A stretch of 6,894 nt of DNA from Lysobacterales bacterium (GCA_027083915.1 JALWML010000135.1:1-6894); one strand, 5' to 3'. Positions 1-6,819 are shown, counted from the stretch's first letter. The notes: generated by a model from the sequence alone, not told the origin. Numbers and translations: made by a program.

Positions 1-1
1 A

Positions 2-70
2 ATAGCCACAGCTGTAGGTTTTATTGGCCATGGTTTGGCTCGAATAGTGATGTGGAGGAGAAGACGATGA
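2..70 (+). CDS. C-terminal tail of an upstream membrane protein (partial)
   Basis: The reading frame starting at base 2 is open from the window edge to a TGA at 68-70. It encodes 22 residues: a hydrophobic, glycine-rich stretch (IATAVGFIGHGLARIV) followed by MWRRRR. A hydrophobic segment with an arginine tail is typical of a last membrane helix with a cytoplasmic end. The stop overlaps the frdC start as ATGA, the same junction seen between frdC and frdA, which supports a real gene in the same operon. Its identity cannot be told from 22 residues. A membrane-anchored multiheme cytochrome is one guess, because such proteins often sit next to b561-type cytochromes, but nothing here proves it. The alternative is that this stretch is non-coding leader. 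Confidence 0.45.
   Translation: MATAVGFIGHGLARIVMWRRRR
54..60 (+). promoter_or_regulatory. Ribosome binding site deciding the frdC start
   Basis: GGAGGAG lies six bases before the ATG at 67. It would fall inside the coding sequence if the in-frame GTG at 52 were the start, so the ATG at 67 is preferred. Confidence 0.75.
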
Positions 71-1482
71 ACAATTCAATTAAACATGTCATGATGTACT
101 CCCGCTTTGAGCGTTTTTGGCATTGGACTCAGGCTGTATTAGTTATTTCACTGCTTGTTACTGGTTTTGAAATTCATGGAAATTGGACATGGTTTGGTTT
201 TGAACAAGCCGTTCAATTACACCGAATCGCAGCATGGACAATTGTGGGCTTATGGATTTTGGCAATATTTTGGCATTTAACCACGGGTGAATGGAGGCAG
301 TATATTCCATCTTCGCCACGTAAATTAATCGAAATGATGCGCTATTATCTCATTGGTATTTTCCGAGGTGATGACCATCCATTCCATATGAGTCCAAAGC
401 GTAAGCATAATCCATTACAACGCATGGCTTATCTATCGTTGCATCTCTTTATTACTCCACTAATTTGGGTATCGGGTGGCGTTTATCTATTCTATGCTTC
501 TTTAACTGCGATGGGTGTGAATGTACCTCCTTTGGGCACAGTTGCCATGATACATACCGCTGGTGCCTTTATTATGCTAACCTTTTTGGTTGCTCATTTG
601 TATTTCACCCTCACCACCAGTGAAAAACCTTTTGCTTTTGTTAGAGCGATGATTACCGGTTATGAAGTCGAAGAAGCCAATCGTTTTCATGAAGAAAAAT
701 TACAACAAGGTGTGGTTGAAACACTAACCAACCAAGCCCCAGATGGACGCAAAAGCTCCTTACCTGCCAAACTCGATTTTGCTCAAAGTGCTACGGGCTT
801 GATTCTGGCTTTGTTTATGATTGGTCACATGTTATTTGTTGCCAGTATCCTTGTCAGTAAAGAGTTGATGTACTCGGTAACTAAATTCTTTGAGCTGTCT
901 TTTATCTTTGAAGGCGGCAATCCAGCTATTGTTGCTGTTGCTGTTGGTTCGGTCTTTGCACTCTTTTTTGTCCATGCGCTGTTAGCCATGCGTAAATTTC
1001 CGATTAACTACCGTCAATTCAAGGCAATGAAAAGCTTCAAGGATTTTTATAACCACCCCGATACCAATCTTTGGTTTATTCAAATTGTTACGGGTTTTGT
1101 GATGTTTTTTGCAGGTTCAGTTCATTTATTATTAATGTTAACCAATCCAGGAGATATCGGGCCTTTTGCTTCATCAGATCGAGTCTGGAGTGATCATATG
1201 TGGGCGATTTATCTGATTCTACTACTTGCTGTCGAATTTCATGGTTCTATTGGTTTGTATCGACTAGCGATTAAATGGGGTTGGTTCGAAGGCTCGGATT
1301 CAAAAGCCAGCAGGAAAAGATTAAAAATTATCAAAAAAGTGATGAGTACAGTGCTTATTGCAATAGGTCTATTAACTCTAATAGCATATATGAAAATTGG
1401 TTTTGATCACAGTGATCACGTTGGAGAACGATTTACTCCACCTGTAATTGAACAGAACCAAGTTGGAGGCAAGCATCCATGA
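67..1482 (+). CDS. frdC: Fumarate reductase cytochrome b subunit fused to an N-terminal cytochrome b561-type domain
   Basis: This is the membrane anchor of the fumarate reductase, 471 residues from the ATG at 67, against about 256 for Wolinella FrdC. Residues 1-185 form a cytochrome b561 / hydrogenase-type cytochrome b domain. It has four predicted helices (about 19-36, 54-71, 121-144, 157-182) and candidate heme histidines H19, H52, H70, H126, H163 and H177. A hydrophilic linker follows (about 185-235). Residues 236-445 are a full five-helix FrdC with H254, H303, H353 and H392, which match the four axial ligands of the two hemes in Wolinella FrdC (H44, H93, H143, H182). E276 and E390 match its E66 (menaquinol site) and E180 (proton path). 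The LAMRKFPINYRQ and GLYRLAIKWGWF motifs are kept. The stop overlaps frdA by ATGA. An in-frame GTG at 52 would add five residues but would swallow the Shine-Dalgarno. The fusion is seen in the sequence; four hemes and a second electron route are inferred. Confidence 0.93.
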   Translation: MNNSIKHVMMYSRFERFWHWTQAVLVISLLVTGFEIHGNWTWFGFEQAVQLHRIAAWTIVGLWILAIFWHLTTGEWRQYIPSSPRKLIEMMRYYLIGIFRGDDHPFHMSPKRKHNPLQRMAYLSLHLFITPLIWVSGGVYLFYASLTAMGVNVPPLGTVAMIHTAGAFIMLTFLVAHLYFTLTTSEKPFAFVRAMITGYEVEEANRFHEEKLQQGVVETLTNQAPDGRKSSLPAKLDFAQSATGLILALFMIGHMLFVASILVSKELMYSVTKFFELSFIFEGGNPAIVAVAVGSVFALFFVHALLAMRKFPINYRQFKAMKSFKDFYNHPDTNLWFIQIVTGFVMFFAGSVHLLLMLTNPGDIGPFASSDRVWSDHMWAIYLILLLAVEFHGSIGLYRLAIKWGWFEGSDSKASRKRLKIIKKVMSTVLIAIGLLTLIAYMKIGFDHSDHVGERFTPPVIEQNQVGGKHP

Positions 1483-3455
1483 ATATTATCTACAGCGATG
1501 CACTCATAATTGGTGGTGGATTGGCAGGACTCCGTAGTGCCGTCACTTGTGCGGATAAGGGTTTGGAGACCATTGTTCTTAGTCTGGTTCCGGTAAAAAG
1601 GTCGCATTCTGCTGCCGCTCAAGGTGGAATGCAAGCGAGCCTTGGCAACACCAAAATGAGTGAAGGCGATAACGAAGACCAACACTTTAAAGATACTGTC
1701 AAAGGCAGTGATTGGGGTTGTGATCAAGAAGTTGCCAGAATGTTTGTCACTACCGCACCCAAAGCCATCCGTGAATTGGCTGCTTGGGGTGTGCCTTGGA
1801 CACGCATCAAAGCCGGTCCTCGTACCGTGGTGATGAATGCCAAACAAGTCAAAATAGAAGAGAAACAAGAAGCCCATGGCATGATTAATTCACGTGATTT
1901 TGGTGGCACCAGTAAATGGCGAACCTGTTATTCAGCCGATGCCACAGGGCACAGCATGTTGTATGGAATTGCCAATGAAGCCATGAAAAGAGACATCACT
2001 ATTCATGGCCGCAAAGAAGCCATTGCCTTAATTCACAAAGACGACCGTTGTTACGGTGCTATCGTCAGAGATTTAAAAGACGGCTCGTTGACTGCTTATG
2101 TTTCAAAAGCAACCATGATTGCCAGCGGTGGTTTTGGTCGTATTTACCGCGTCACAACCAATGCCGTCATTAACGAAGGCATCCCTCAAGCGATGGCACT
2201 AGAAACAGGTAAAGTCGCCTTAGCCAACATGGAAGCCATGCAATTTCATCCCACACCTATTATGCCAAGTGGCATTTTGCTAACAGAAGGTTGTCGTGGT
2301 GATGGTGGCGTTTTGAGAGATAAAGATGGTCATCGTTTTATGCCTGATTATGAGCCAGAGAAAAAAGAATTGGCAAGCAGAGATGTGGTCTCCAGACGAA
2401 TGATGGAACACATACGCAATGGCAAAGGCGTGGATTCGCCCAATGGTCAACACCTGTGGTTAGACATCTCTATTCTCGGGCGCAAACATATCGAAGAACA
2501 CCTAAGAGACGTGCAAGATATTTCAATAACTTTCAATGGCATCGACCCAGCAGATGAAGGTGAAAAAGGCTGGATGCCCGTTTTGCCTGCTCAACACTAT
2601 TCCATGGGTGGTATTCGCACCGATAAAAGGGGGCACTCTCATCTTAAAGGGCTATTCGCAGCAGGTGAAGCAGCGTGTTGGGATGTTCATGGTTTTAATA
2701 GACTGGGTGGCAACTCAGTATCAGAAGCCGTTGTTTCTGGGATGATTATTGGCAATTACTTTGCCGACTACGCCCTTGATGCATCCATCACTATTTCGAC
2801 TGCAGAAATTCAACAAGCATTGAATAAACAAGATGCCTATCTTGATGGTTTAATCAACTCAGATGGAGGCGAAGACATCACCAAGATAAAAATCAGAATG
2901 CAAGAAATCATGAATGAAAAAGTGGGTGTTTTTAGAAATGGAAAAGACTTGCAAAGCGCCTACGACGAGCTTAAAGAGCTACTTGTAAGAAGCAGAAATT
3001 TAACCTTGAAAAATAAATCACGCGCAAATAATCCCGAGTTAAGCAATGCCTACAAAACCCAGAAGATGTTAAAGTTAGCCGTCTGTGTGGCAAAAGGAGC
3101 CTTGCTGAGAACCGAGAGCCGTGGCGCACATTACCGAGAAGATTACCTGAAACGGGATGATAAAAACTGGCTGAAACGAACCTTAGCTTGGTGGCGAGCA
3201 GAAGACGACATCGAGCCTGATCTCACTTATGAAGCAATAGACATCATGAAGATGGAAATTCCTCCCGCTTACCGAGGTTACGGTCATAAAGACATGACCG
3301 TTGAACACAAAGATACCGCTAAACGAGTGGAAGAAATCGACAAGATTAAGGCAGAAAATGCAAAAGCTGATCGCTATGAGCTTCAAGATTTGCTTATGCC
3401 TTTTGAGTTACCGATGAATTACAAAAATAAAAATGAAAGATTAGGAGATAAATAA
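1479..3455 (+). CDS. frdA: Fumarate reductase flavoprotein subunit
   Basis: Catalytic subunit reducing fumarate to succinate (or the reverse) at covalent FAD on the cytoplasmic face of the membrane complex. It has 658 residues against 656 in Wolinella. Visible features are the N-terminal dinucleotide-binding GGGLAG (12-17) and H43 in RSHSAAAQGG, the covalent FAD histidine. The active site is complete: H257, T269, E270, R301 (the proton-donating arginine), H373 and R408. The last two are shifted by four from Wolinella numbering because of a small insertion near 358-365. The protein ends in NERLGDK, as I recall for the Wolinella protein. The start overlaps the frdC stop by ATGA, with GGAGG at 1465-1469; the stop overlaps frdB by one base. 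Succinate dehydrogenase SdhA is the alternative family, but the close match and the FrdC-type anchor favour the epsilon-type fumarate reductase. In vivo direction cannot be read from sequence. Confidence 0.97.
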   Translation: MNIIYSDALIIGGGLAGLRSAVTCADKGLETIVLSLVPVKRSHSAAAQGGMQASLGNTKMSEGDNEDQHFKDTVKGSDWGCDQEVARMFVTTAPKAIRELAAWGVPWTRIKAGPRTVVMNAKQVKIEEKQEAHGMINSRDFGGTSKWRTCYSADATGHSMLYGIANEAMKRDITIHGRKEAIALIHKDDRCYGAIVRDLKDGSLTAYVSKATMIASGGFGRIYRVTTNAVINEGIPQAMALETGKVALANMEAMQFHPTPIMPSGILLTEGCRGDGGVLRDKDGHRFMPDYEPEKKELASRDVVSRRMMEHIRNGKGVDSPNGQHLWLDISILGRKHIEEHLRDVQDISITFNGIDPADEGEKGWMPVLPAQHYSMGGIRTDKRGHSHLKGLFAAGEAACWDVHGFNRLGGNSVSEAVVSGMIIGNYFADYALDASITISTAEIQQALNKQDAYLDGLINSDGGEDITKIKIRMQEIMNEKVGVFRNGKDLQSAYDELKELLVRSRNLTLKNKSRANNPELSNAYKTQKMLKLAVCVAKGALLRTESRGAHYREDYLKRDDKNWLKRTLAWWRAEDDIEPDLTYEAIDIMKMEIPPAYRGYGHKDMTVEHKDTAKRVEEIDKIKAENAKADRYELQDLLMPFELPMNYKNKNERLGDK

Positions 3456-4186
3456 TGGCCAGAGAATTAACTTTTAAAATCCTGCGTTACGATCCAAGCC
3501 ATCCTGAAATTCAAGCGCAGTTTCAGGAATACAAGCTAAAGGAAAAACCAGGGATGACATTGTTTATCGCCCTCAATCAAATCCGAGAAGAGCTAGACCC
3601 AACCCTAGCCTTTGATTTTGTTTGTCGAGCTGGCATCTGCGGCAGTTGTGGCATGGTTGTCAACGGCAAACCTCAACTGGCTTGTAAAGCACTGACCAAA
3701 AATTTCAATGCCGATTTCCCCATTACATTAGCACCGATGCCAGGTTTTGAACTCATTAAAGACTTAAGCGTGGATACAGGTGTTTGGATGGAAGCCATGA
3801 CCAAACGGGTTGAAAGTTGGGTACACACCGAAAGCGAAACTGATATTTCCAAACAAGAAAAACCAGTCGATCCTGATTTAGCTAACGAAATATTTGAGCT
3901 AGACCGTTGTATTGAATGCGGCTTATGCGTCAGCAGTTGCATGACTAAACTCATGCGTCCCGATTTTGTCGGTGCAGTTGGACTCAATCGCGTCGCCCGA
4001 TTTTATATGGACCCTCATGATGACAGAGAAGCCAGTGATTTTTATGAATTAGTCGGTGATGACAATGGCGTATTTGGCTGCATGAGCTTGATGGGCTGCG
4101 AAGATCACTGCCCTAAAGAAATTCCACTACAAAGTAAGATTGCTTATGTTCGACGAGAATTGGTTAAGGTTGGGTTGAAGCGTTGA
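3455..4186 (+). CDS. frdB: Fumarate reductase iron-sulfur subunit
   Basis: Carries electrons between the FrdC hemes and the FAD of FrdA through three iron-sulfur clusters. It has 243 residues, close to Wolinella FrdB (239). The N-terminal plant-type ferredoxin domain holds C57, C62, C65 and C77 for [2Fe-2S]. The C-terminal domain has CIECGLC (C152, C155, C158) plus C219 for [4Fe-4S], and C162, C209 and C215 for [3Fe-4S]. No ligand is missing. The segment LIKDLSVDTG (100-109) and the C-terminal PLQSKIAY are family hallmarks. The start is set by AGGAG at 3443-3447, and the ATG shares its A with the frdA TAA (TAATG), so translation is probably coupled. It is the last gene of the operon; the next genes are on the other strand. 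No convincing T-rich intrinsic terminator follows. Confidence 0.97.
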   Translation: MARELTFKILRYDPSHPEIQAQFQEYKLKEKPGMTLFIALNQIREELDPTLAFDFVCRAGICGSCGMVVNGKPQLACKALTKNFNADFPITLAPMPGFELIKDLSVDTGVWMEAMTKRVESWVHTESETDISKQEKPVDPDLANEIFELDRCIECGLCVSSCMTKLMRPDFVGAVGLNRVARFYMDPHDDREASDFYELVGDDNGVFGCMSLMGCEDHCPKEIPLQSKIAYVRRELVKVGLKR

Positions 4187-4200
4187 AAAAGTTACGAGAT

Positions 4201-4262
4201 GTTTTTTGTCCGCAGATAGACGCAGATTTTCGCAGATAAATTGTAAGGTGGGCTTGCCCACC
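4201..4262 (+). repeat. Intergenic repeat R, copy 1
   Basis: This element starts with GTTTTTTGTC, followed by three CGCAGAT motifs at 4211, 4221 and 4231 at an exact 10-bp period. It ends in the perfect palindrome GGTGGGC-TT-GCCCACC (4247-4262). The same element occurs inverted at 5372-5435 and 6820-6883, with about seven mismatches and a 2-base gap over 64 bases. The palindrome could fold into a hairpin after frdB, but no T-run follows directly, so a terminator role is only possible. Similar CGCAGAT-type intergenic repeats are known in many bacterial genomes; their role is unclear. Confidence 0.85.
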
Positions 4263-4272
4263 AACAGTCTTT

Positions 4273-4333
4273 CAGATGCCTCATCAATCAACTCATTCTA
4301 AATTGTTTGGTGGTACCAAACCTACGTTACTTA
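4273..4333. repeat. Intergenic hairpin repeat H, copy 1
   Basis: This stretch of about 61 bases begins CAGATGC and ends CTACGTTACT, and matches 5445-5505 in the same orientation at roughly 80 per cent by eye. It contains the hairpin GTTTGGT-GGT-ACCAAAC (4305-4321). On the - strand it lies just downstream of the 4345-5292 gene, as its partner does downstream of the second paralogue. It could form a 3' mRNA structure, but no T tract makes it a clear terminator. Confidence 0.7.
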
Positions 4334-4344
4334 ACTCTCAATGC

Positions 4345-5292
4345 TTATTTTTTTAACTTAACTTTATAAGCATAAACAATACTCGATGCTTTAAAGATAA
4401 ATAAAATAGTGTCTGATTGATTACGAATATATATATTTTGATAACCGTGTTGATATTCGTCCAATGTTTCACGATAAATTAATGATTTATTTTTAACATC
4501 TACAATATAGAGTAATAGGTCTCCAGGCATTCTACGTGTCTTTTCGACAAGCATGAATACATAATCCCCTTCTTTACTTGAAACCATTTTTTTAATATGC
4601 GCACTTTTAAAAAAGTCATAATTATTGAATTTATATATTGGTATTATTTCACCTGTTTTATTAATCTTAACTAGAGAGGGATTCTGAGGAACAGAGCTTC
4701 TATAAGAAATAAAATATTGCTTATTTTCAGATACGGTTGCAGCCCCATTTATTTGTAATCTATAACCATTTGCACTGTTAGTTATCTTGTTCTGAGTTAT
4801 TTCTCCAGTTAGCTTATTAATCAGAGAATAATCTTCAAGTAATAAATATTTTTCATTTTGTCCTGAAATACTGTTCCTATGCTTGGCAAACTGCATCCAT
4901 TTTCCATTTGTTATAATCACATCATCTACGACACTAATGGCGGGTTCACACTCTACAATTATCGGATAAAATGAAATAACACTATTTAATTTGTAGCTAC
5001 CTTCAATACTTCTACAGTATTTTTCATCAATCTCAAACTTTGAGAATTTATTAATTTTTAACTTATCGTTTTCAAGTGAAACTGAGAAAATTGCATCTCT
5101 TGGAGGATAAACACCAATAAAAGGACTCTCTAAAATGATCGATTCAATTTCCACATTCCTATTACCAATATCCCCAAATAGAAAATGGTAAAGCAATAAA
5201 GCACCAACAACAAGTGCGATTTTCACTTGCAACGACCTGCTGTTTTTTACTTTAATAAAAAGCTTATTGAATTTTTCTCTTGTTTCTTCCAT
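4345..5292 (-). CDS. Hypothetical membrane-anchored protein, short paralogue A
   Basis: I do not recognise this protein. From the ATG at 5292 it has 315 residues: a basic N-terminus, one membrane helix at about 22-40, then a body placed outside by the positive-inside rule. C93 and C115 sit in a module of the form KYC-x21-C ending in TNGKW (128-132), and could form a disulfide. The rest has about four beta-rich stretches of the kind seen in beta-propeller blades, such as YLLLEDYSLINKLTGEI (149-165) and LLLYIVDVKNKSLIY (259-273); this fold is only an inference. An in-frame TTG at 5325 would add 11 residues, but it has no Shine-Dalgarno and lies inside a candidate -35 box. The gene is visibly more AT-rich than frdCAB and its product is a paralogue of the 5532-6740 protein. 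It points convergently at frdB and may have been acquired horizontally. Confidence 0.8.
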   Translation of the reverse strand: MEETREKFNKLFIKVKNSRSLQVKIALVVGALLLYHFLFGDIGNRNVEIESIILESPFIGVYPPRDAIFSVSLENDKLKINKFSKFEIDEKYCRSIEGSYKLNSVISFYPIIVECEPAISVVDDVIITNGKWMQFAKHRNSISGQNEKYLLLEDYSLINKLTGEITQNKITNSANGYRLQINGAATVSENKQYFISYRSSVPQNPSLVKINKTGEIIPIYKFNNYDFFKSAHIKKMVSSKEGDYVFMLVEKTRRMPGDLLLYIVDVKNKSLIYRETLDEYQHGYQNIYIRNQSDTILFIFKASSIVYAYKVKLKK

Positions 5293-5300
5293 ATTATATA

Positions 5301-5329
5301 ATCTTAGTAGGTTTACTTTCACCAAACAA
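5301..5329 (-). promoter_or_regulatory. Candidate promoter of paralogue A, possibly giving a leaderless mRNA
   Basis: On the - strand TTGTTT (5324-5329) and TAAGAT (5301-5306) are 17 bases apart, the usual sigma-70 spacing, but match the consensus boxes only partly. Eight bases separate the second box from the ATG at 5292, so transcription would begin about at the start codon. That fits the lack of a Shine-Dalgarno. A TATAAT directly before the ATG is an AT-rich alternative that would start too late. Confidence 0.25.
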
Positions 5330-5371
5330 GCACTGTATCAGATGTACCAACAATTATTCAGTTTTAAATGT

Positions 5372-5435
5372 GGTGGGCGAGCCCACCTTACGTTTTTTAT
5401 CTGTGAAATTCTGCGTTAATCTGCGGACAAAAAAC
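5372..5435 (-). repeat. Intergenic repeat R, copy 2 (inverted)
   Basis: Reverse-complement copy of 4201-4262. Read on the - strand it has GTTTTTTGTC, three motifs at 10-bp spacing (CGCAGATTAA, CGCAGAATTT, CACAGATAAA), and the palindrome GGTGGGC-TC-GCCCACC (5372-5387 on the + strand). With copy 1 it forms an inverted pair flanking paralogue A. Confidence 0.88.
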
Positions 5436-5444
5436 GCAGCGTAT

Positions 5445-5505
5445 CAGATGCTTTGATAATCAACCCGTTCTTAATTGTTTGGTAAAACCAAAGCTACGTT
5501 ACTAA
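5445..5505. repeat. Intergenic hairpin repeat H, copy 2
   Basis: Direct-orientation partner of 4273-4333. Its hairpin TTTGGT-AAA-ACCAAA (5478-5492) keeps the stem of copy 1 while the loop differs (AAA instead of GGT). It lies downstream of the second paralogue, which ends at 5532. Confidence 0.7.
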
Positions 5506-5531
5506 AGATTAAAAATAATTACCCTCAAAAC

Positions 5532-6740
5532 TTATTTTTTCAATACAACTTTATAAGCATATACATCACCATCAACTGCATAGTTAAATACAATTTTATC
5601 AGAATGGTTGCTAATATTGCTTATGTCTATATTTCGTAATCCGTGATTACTTGTTACCAATTTCTTTCGATAAAGAAGTGATTTATTCCTTACATCAACA
5701 ATATAAAACAACAGGTCTGGACCTGGACCTCTGCTAGTTTTTCTAACTAGCATAAATACATAGTTACCATCATGGCTTGAGGTTAATGCAGCAATGTAAG
5801 CATCCTTAAAAAAGATATAATTATTAAATGTATATAATGTTGTTTTTTCACCTACTTTATTTATTTCATCAATAGTAGGATCCATGGAACTTGAAAAACC
5901 AAGTGCAAAAAACCGTCCATTTTCAGATGCCGCTCCGATTCCATTTATACCATAACGACTCGTGCGATAAATATAGTTGTTTTCAGTTATTTTTCCATAT
6001 CTTTTGTCAACCAAAGAATAATTTCCGAGCAATAAATATTGCTCATTTTGCCCTACTACATGATCATCAAGTTCTTTTTCAATGTGCATCCATTTTCCAT
6101 TGGTATAGTATCTGGTTCTGGCAAAATCGGGATAACCACATACCACTTCCATTGGGTCAAATGTATTTATCTTTCTAAGATTTAATTCAAACTCTTTACA
6201 GTATTTTTTTTCTATCGCACTAATGCTCATGTTTTTTTTAACAGGAAGTTTTATATCTATATCTTTATACATATATTCACCTCGTTTATCTTCTTGAGGG
6301 TAAGACCAACTATACCTGTTTTCAGAATAACCTGATTTATGAAAAGTTTTTCCATCTGTAATAACCACTTCATAAAAAATATCCTTCATTGAATCGCACT
6401 CAACAACTATGGGTTCAAAAGACAGAACTCTTCTAAGCTTATGGTAATTATCAACATTACTACAGTATTTTTTTTCAAGCTTAATCTTTGAAAACTTGTT
6501 AATCTTTAATTCATCATTTTCAAGTGAAACTGAAAAGAGTGAATCTCTTGCTCGATCATCTACTTGATATGCATTCTTTTGTACAATAGATTCAATTTTG
6601 ACATTCCAATTTCCAATATCCCCAAATAGAAAATGGTAAAGCAGCAAGACACCAACAACTAGCGCAACTTTCACTTGCAATGATCTATTGTTTTTTACTT
6701 TAATAATGAGCTTATTGAATTTTTCTCTTGTTTCTTCCAT
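5532..6740 (-). CDS. Hypothetical membrane-anchored protein, long paralogue B with duplicated cysteine module
   Basis: I do not recognise this protein. It has 402 residues from the ATG at 6740, with one membrane helix at about 22-40 and a likely external body. The first 52 residues differ from paralogue A at only about six positions (for example F12I, S18N, I25V); the body is much more divergent. It is about 87 residues longer because a two-cysteine module occurs twice: EKKYC with C93 and C115 (module 1, ending VVITDGK), and EKKYC with C181 and C201 (module 2, ending YYTNGKW). Paralogue A has one. The C-terminal half again shows beta-blade-like stretches, for example GNYVFMLV (325-332) and LLFYIVDVRNKSLLY (343-357). 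Three runs of eight A on the coding strand occur in the duplicated part. A TTG at 6773 could add 11 residues, with the same objections as for A. Tandem with A, same strand, AT-rich. Confidence 0.8.
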   Translation of the reverse strand: MEETREKFNKLIIKVKNNRSLQVKVALVVGVLLLYHFLFGDIGNWNVKIESIVQKNAYQVDDRARDSLFSVSLENDELKINKFSKIKLEKKYCSNVDNYHKLRRVLSFEPIVVECDSMKDIFYEVVITDGKTFHKSGYSENRYSWSYPQEDKRGEYMYKDIDIKLPVKKNMSISAIEKKYCKEFELNLRKINTFDPMEVVCGYPDFARTRYYTNGKWMHIEKELDDHVVGQNEQYLLLGNYSLVDKRYGKITENNYIYRTSRYGINGIGAASENGRFFALGFSSSMDPTIDEINKVGEKTTLYTFNNYIFFKDAYIAALTSSHDGNYVFMLVRKTSRGPGPDLLFYIVDVRNKSLLYRKKLVTSNHGLRNIDISNISNHSDKIVFNYAVDGDVYAYKVVLKK

Positions 6741-6748
6741 ATTATATA

Positions 6749-6777
6749 ATCTTAGTAGGTTTACTTTCACCAAACAA
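6749..6777 (-). promoter_or_regulatory. Candidate promoter of paralogue B
   Basis: Identical to the candidate upstream of paralogue A: TTGTTT (6772-6777), 17-base spacer, TAAGAT (6749-6754), then eight bases to the ATG at 6740. Identity is expected from the duplication and does not independently support function. Confidence 0.25.
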
Positions 6778-6819
6778 GCAGTGTATCAGATGTACCAACA
6801 ATTATTCAGTTTTAAATGT

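Larger units (their letters stand above)
5261..5446 (-). repeat. 186-bp duplicated upstream block, copy 1
   Basis: Matches 6709-6894 base for base except at 5333 (C against G at 6781), offset 1448. It covers the first 32 bases of paralogue A's coding sequence, the candidate promoter, the whole intergenic stretch and repeat R. The second copy runs into the window end, so the true length is unknown. Inside the coding sequence similarity drops beyond 5260. Confidence 0.95.

Noticed and set aside
52..66. GTG at 52 as frdC start
   Set aside because: The Shine-Dalgarno at 54-60 would then lie inside the gene, while it is well spaced for the ATG at 67, which also forms the ATGA overlap.
1416..1877. 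Open frame of 153 codons on the - strand
   Set aside because: It lies opposite the frdC/frdA junction and is antisense to strongly conserved coding sequence. The translation has no recognisable domain.
1724..1909. Short - strand open frame within frdA
   Set aside because: Antisense shadow of conserved frdA codons, with no supporting signal.
2536..2745. Short + strand open frame within frdA
   Set aside because: Out-of-frame overlap with the FrdA active-site region; the frdA frame is clearly the coding one.
3183..3386. - strand open frame opposite the end of frdA
   Set aside because: Antisense to the conserved FrdA C-terminus. Its composition is that of a complement strand, not of a protein family.
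3673..3987. 104-codon - strand open frame opposite frdB
   Set aside because: Antisense to the iron-sulfur ligand region of frdB; no independent evidence.
4211..4240. CGCAGAT repeats as a CRISPR array
   Set aside because: The repeats are 7 bases at a 10-bp period with 3-base gaps, far too short for repeat and spacer units, and no cas gene is present.
4247..4262. Intrinsic terminator of the frd operon
   Set aside because: The palindrome is perfect but is not followed by a T-run, and the same palindrome occurs upstream of the - strand genes as part of a dispersed repeat.
5293..5325. TTG at 5325 (and TTG at 6773) as start of the paralogues
   Set aside because: No ribosome binding site, and the added 11 codons lie within the 186-bp block that is conserved as DNA, so their conservation says nothing about coding.
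5891..6178. 95-codon + strand open frame opposite paralogue B
   Set aside because: Paralogue B has a homologue in the same window in the - strand frame, so that frame is the coding one. The + frame is not kept in paralogue A.
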